DNA of 8,047 nt from an uncultured Bacteroidales bacterium (GTDB lineage: Bacteria > Bacteroidota > Bacteroidia > Bacteroidales > UBA932), in NCBI GenBank assembly GCA_946614205.1, contig CAMOGR010000198.1, forward strand, positions 1 through 8,047. The letters run 5' to 3'. The notes under the pieces were generated by a model that did not search any database, was not told the DNA's origin, and worked only from the letters and a program-made list of their open reading frames with translations. Shown piece by piece: positions 6,675 to 8,047 of the stretch. Position numbers and translations under genes: made by a program. Each line of letters begins with the position of its first letter. Position 1 is the stretch's first letter.

Positions 6675-6702
6675 AGTGTAACAGGTACCACTGAAAAAAC
6701 TG
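6675..6702 (+). promoter_or_regulatory. Candidate preQ1 class I-like riboswitch (H-type pseudoknot) before yhhQ
   Basis: P1 can form from AGUG (6675-6678) and CACU (6689-6692), closing a 10-base loop UAACAGGUAC. CAG in that loop (6682-6684) pairs with CUG (6700-6702) across an A-tract (6694-6699), making an H-type pseudoknot that ends 3 bases before the ATG at 6706. In class I preQ1 riboswitches, as I recall them, the loop begins with U, ends with the C that pairs with preQ1, closes on a G-C pair, and the last A of the tail contacts the ligand just before the P2 C. All four positions match here. The Thermoanaerobacter loop as I recall it (UCGCAGUAAC) is also 10 bases, and the tail AAAAAACU matches that of B. 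subtilis queC. Against it: P1 is only 4 bp and the tail is 2-3 bases shorter than in those examples. The downstream genes handle preQ1 precursors. Confidence 0.45.
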
Positions 6703-6705
6703 CAA

Positions 6706-7383
6706 ATGAAAGACAAATTTTCTCCCGCATTTCTGCTGATGGCAGTGTTCTTCACTGTCTGTCTCATTACTTCCAACCTCTTCGCCACCAAGGTTATAAG
6801 CCTCTGGGGCATCAACCTGCCCGGAGCGGTTGTGATTTTTCCCATTTCCTACATACTCAACGACTGCATCGCCGAGGTATGGGGCTACAGGAAGGCCCGT
6901 CTGGTTATATGGACAGCCTTCACCATGAACCTTTTCGTGGTGCTCGCAGGGCAGCTGGTGGCCTGGCTGCCGGCAGCTTCGTTCTGGGACGGGGCCGAGC
7001 ATTTCAATTACATGTTCGACATGGCTCCCAGGGTGGCGTTCGCCTCGCTGCTTGCCTTCCTTGCCGGATCCAATATCAATGCTTTCATAATCAGCAAGAT
7101 GAAGATAGCCAGCGGCGGCAGCATGTTCGCTCTTCGTGCAGTCCTGTCTTCCCTTGCAGGCGAGCTCGCCGATTCGCTTGTATTCATGCCTATAGCTTTT
7201 TGGGGCACACCCCTCAACGTACTTGCCGGCATGATGCTCGCACAGGTCTCCTTCAAGGTGCTCTACGAGATTCTGGTTCTTCCACTTACCGGATGGGTGG
7301 TGCGCAAGATTAAGAAATCCGAGGGCGTGGATACTTTCGACAACGGCATTTCGTATAATCCCTTCAAAATAGCAGATATCTGA
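6706..7383 (+). CDS. yhhQ: Queuosine precursor transporter, YhhQ/DUF165 (VUT) family
   Basis: A 225-residue inner-membrane protein with about six hydrophobic helices, the usual size for this family. Family marks are visible: TSNLFATK (22-29), the [17 protein letters not shown] block (45-61) with Asp53, Glu57 and Gly60, and [15 protein letters not shown] further on. YhhQ proteins import the queuosine precursors preQ0 and preQ1. The match fits the context: queF follows with a TGATG overlap (stop 7381-7383, start 7383), so the two are made together. The start at 6706 is 60 bases after a strong -7 box and 3 bases after a candidate preQ1-sensing pseudoknot. No Shine-Dalgarno site is seen; the bases before the start are A-rich, as is normal in Bacteroidota. 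The function is well supported by family and neighbour; whether it takes preQ0, preQ1 or both is not visible. Confidence 0.92.
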   Translation: MKDKFSPAFLLMAVFFTVCLITSNLFATKVISLWGINLPGAVVIFPISYILNDCIAEVWGYRKARLVIWTAFTMNLFVVLAGQLVAWLPAASFWDGAEHFNYMFDMAPRVAFASLLAFLAGSNINAFIISKMKIASGGSMFALRAVLSSLAGELADSLVFMPIAFWGTPLNVLAGMMLAQVSFKVLYEILVLPLTGWVVRKIKKSEGVDTFDNGISYNPFKIADI

Positions 7384-7841
7384 TGGAATCACGTAAGGAC
7401 GAAGGCTTGCAGCAGCTTGGCAGGCCGGTCAAATACGACAAGACATACAATCCCGGGGTCCTCGAGTCCTTCGAGAACCGTCACCGTGACCATGACTACT
7501 GGGTGCGTTTCAATTGCCCCGAATTCACGAGTCTCTGCCCCATCACCGGGCAGCCCGACTTTGCCGAAATCCGCATCAGCTACATTCCCGACGTGCGCAT
7601 GGTGGAGAGCAAGAGCCTCAAGCTTTACCTGTTCAGTTTCCGTGACGAGGGCGCATTCCATGAGGACTGCGTCAACATCATCATGAAGGACCTTATTCGG
7701 CTGATGGACCCCAAATATATAGAGGTGACGGGCTTCTTCACCCCTCGCGGCGGCATCAGCATTTATCCTTATACCAATTACGGACGTCCCGGCACCAGGT
7801 ACGAAGAACTTGCCATCCGGCGTCTGGAAAACAGAGAGTAA
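7383..7841 (+). CDS. queF: NADPH-dependent preQ0 reductase QueF (type I)
   Basis: A 152-residue cytosolic enzyme of the short, single-domain (YkvM-like) QueF class. It reduces the nitrile of 7-cyano-7-deazaguanine (preQ0) to the aminomethyl group of preQ1, the base that is put into tRNA on the way to queuosine. The catalytic Cys52 lies in [11 protein letters not shown] with the proton donor Asp59. The QueF motif ESKSLK (75-80), which binds NADPH, is followed by [10 protein letters not shown], with His93 and Glu94 at the substrate-binding positions. All key residues are intact. Its ATG overlaps the yhhQ stop by one base, so the pair is coupled: uptake of precursor, then reduction. No preQ0-making genes (queC, queD, queE) or tgt lie within the window. 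Confidence 0.96.
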   Translation: MESRKDEGLQQLGRPVKYDKTYNPGVLESFENRHRDHDYWVRFNCPEFTSLCPITGQPDFAEIRISYIPDVRMVESKSLKLYLFSFRDEGAFHEDCVNIIMKDLIRLMDPKYIEVTGFFTPRGGISIYPYTNYGRPGTRYEELAIRRLENRE

Positions 7842-7842
7842 T

Positions 7843-8047
7843 ATGAAATCGCTTCGAATCCCCCTTCTGCAGAATCTTGAAGAACAAGACCTGGACACCG
7901 CCATGGAACTTGGCGGGGAGACTTTCAGGGTTGACAGCGTCAACTGGCCTTCCGAGTTCCCCTATGCGCCGTTTTGCGCAGGCCGCATCGCCCGTACTGA
8001 GGATTCCCTCGTGGTCGATTTCCGCGTAAGCGGGCTTGACCTTCGCG
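7843..8047 (+). CDS. CBM9-like protein, N-terminal part (cut by window end)
   Basis: The first 68 codons of a gene that runs off the window, starting MKSLRIPLLQNLEEQDLDTA. The ATG lies one base after the queF stop, so it is probably in the same transcript. There is no signal peptide. The start followed by VDSVNWPSEFPYAP and an IARTEDSLVVDFRV strand recalls the Bacteroidales proteins annotated as carbohydrate-binding family 9-like (DOMON-type beta sandwich), which typically show a similar DSVNWP.FPY block followed by an AH.D strand. This rests on memory of the family and on only a third or so of the protein, so the call is moderate. No role in queuosine metabolism is known to me; it may be a passenger in the operon. 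Confidence 0.5.
   Translation, partial: MKSLRIPLLQNLEEQDLDTAMELGGETFRVDSVNWPSEFPYAPFCAGRIARTEDSLVVDFRVSGLDLR

Noticed and set aside
6595..7392. A long open frame on the minus strand (265 codons) opposite yhhQ
   Set aside because: The + strand codes a clear YhhQ protein coupled to queF. The minus-strand product is a low-complexity mix rich in His, Gly and Glu with no recognisable domain, as expected for the antisense of a GC-rich gene.

Overview
The window looks like chromosomal DNA of a moderately GC-rich member of the Bacteroidales (Bacteroidota). Three intergenic gaps carry the Bacteroidetes-type promoter (a -7 box TAnnTTTG, with a -33 box TTTG or near-match 19-20 bases upstream). Starts lack Shine-Dalgarno sites. 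The gene content is also typical: a fimbrillin-like lipoprotein with an acidic stretch after the lipid cysteine, a DUF3575 outer-membrane protein, and a CBM9-like protein. All genes lie on the + strand and are tightly packed. The longest gap is 118 bases, so no stretch over 300 bases lacks a gene. I saw no rRNA, tRNA, IS element or CRISPR array.

Layout: (1) 2-712 is the nucleotide-binding end of an ABC exporter whose membrane part lies upstream of the window. (2) A promoter at 716-746 opens a three-gene cassette at 765-4433: a 47-residue CxxC peptide, a three-domain probable surface lipoprotein and a secreted M6 zinc metalloprotease, with gaps of 11 and 4 bases. (3) A promoter at 4493-4524 opens a second operon at 4552-6622: a small secreted protein, a protein joining a charged coiled coil to a DUF3575 domain, and a YbgC/FadM-like hotdog thioesterase that overlaps it by ATGA. 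(4) A third promoter at 6616-6646, whose -33 box runs into the thioesterase stop codon, opens a queuosine-precursor operon: a YhhQ transporter, QueF (preQ0 to preQ1 reductase, start overlapping the YhhQ stop) and, one base after queF, the start of a CBM9-like gene cut by the window end.

The most interesting signal is the roughly 55-base leader of the YhhQ-QueF operon. It begins with a perfect 7-bp hairpin. It then shows a small H-type pseudoknot with an A-rich tail just before the start codon. That pseudoknot matches the architecture of the class I preQ1 riboswitch in its closing pair, first and last loop bases, P2 bases and A-tract. It sits before genes that import and make preQ1, which makes a preQ1-sensing translational switch plausible. 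The peptide-lipoprotein-protease cassette and the TolA-like coiled coil beside a YbgC-like thioesterase are the other points worth following up.
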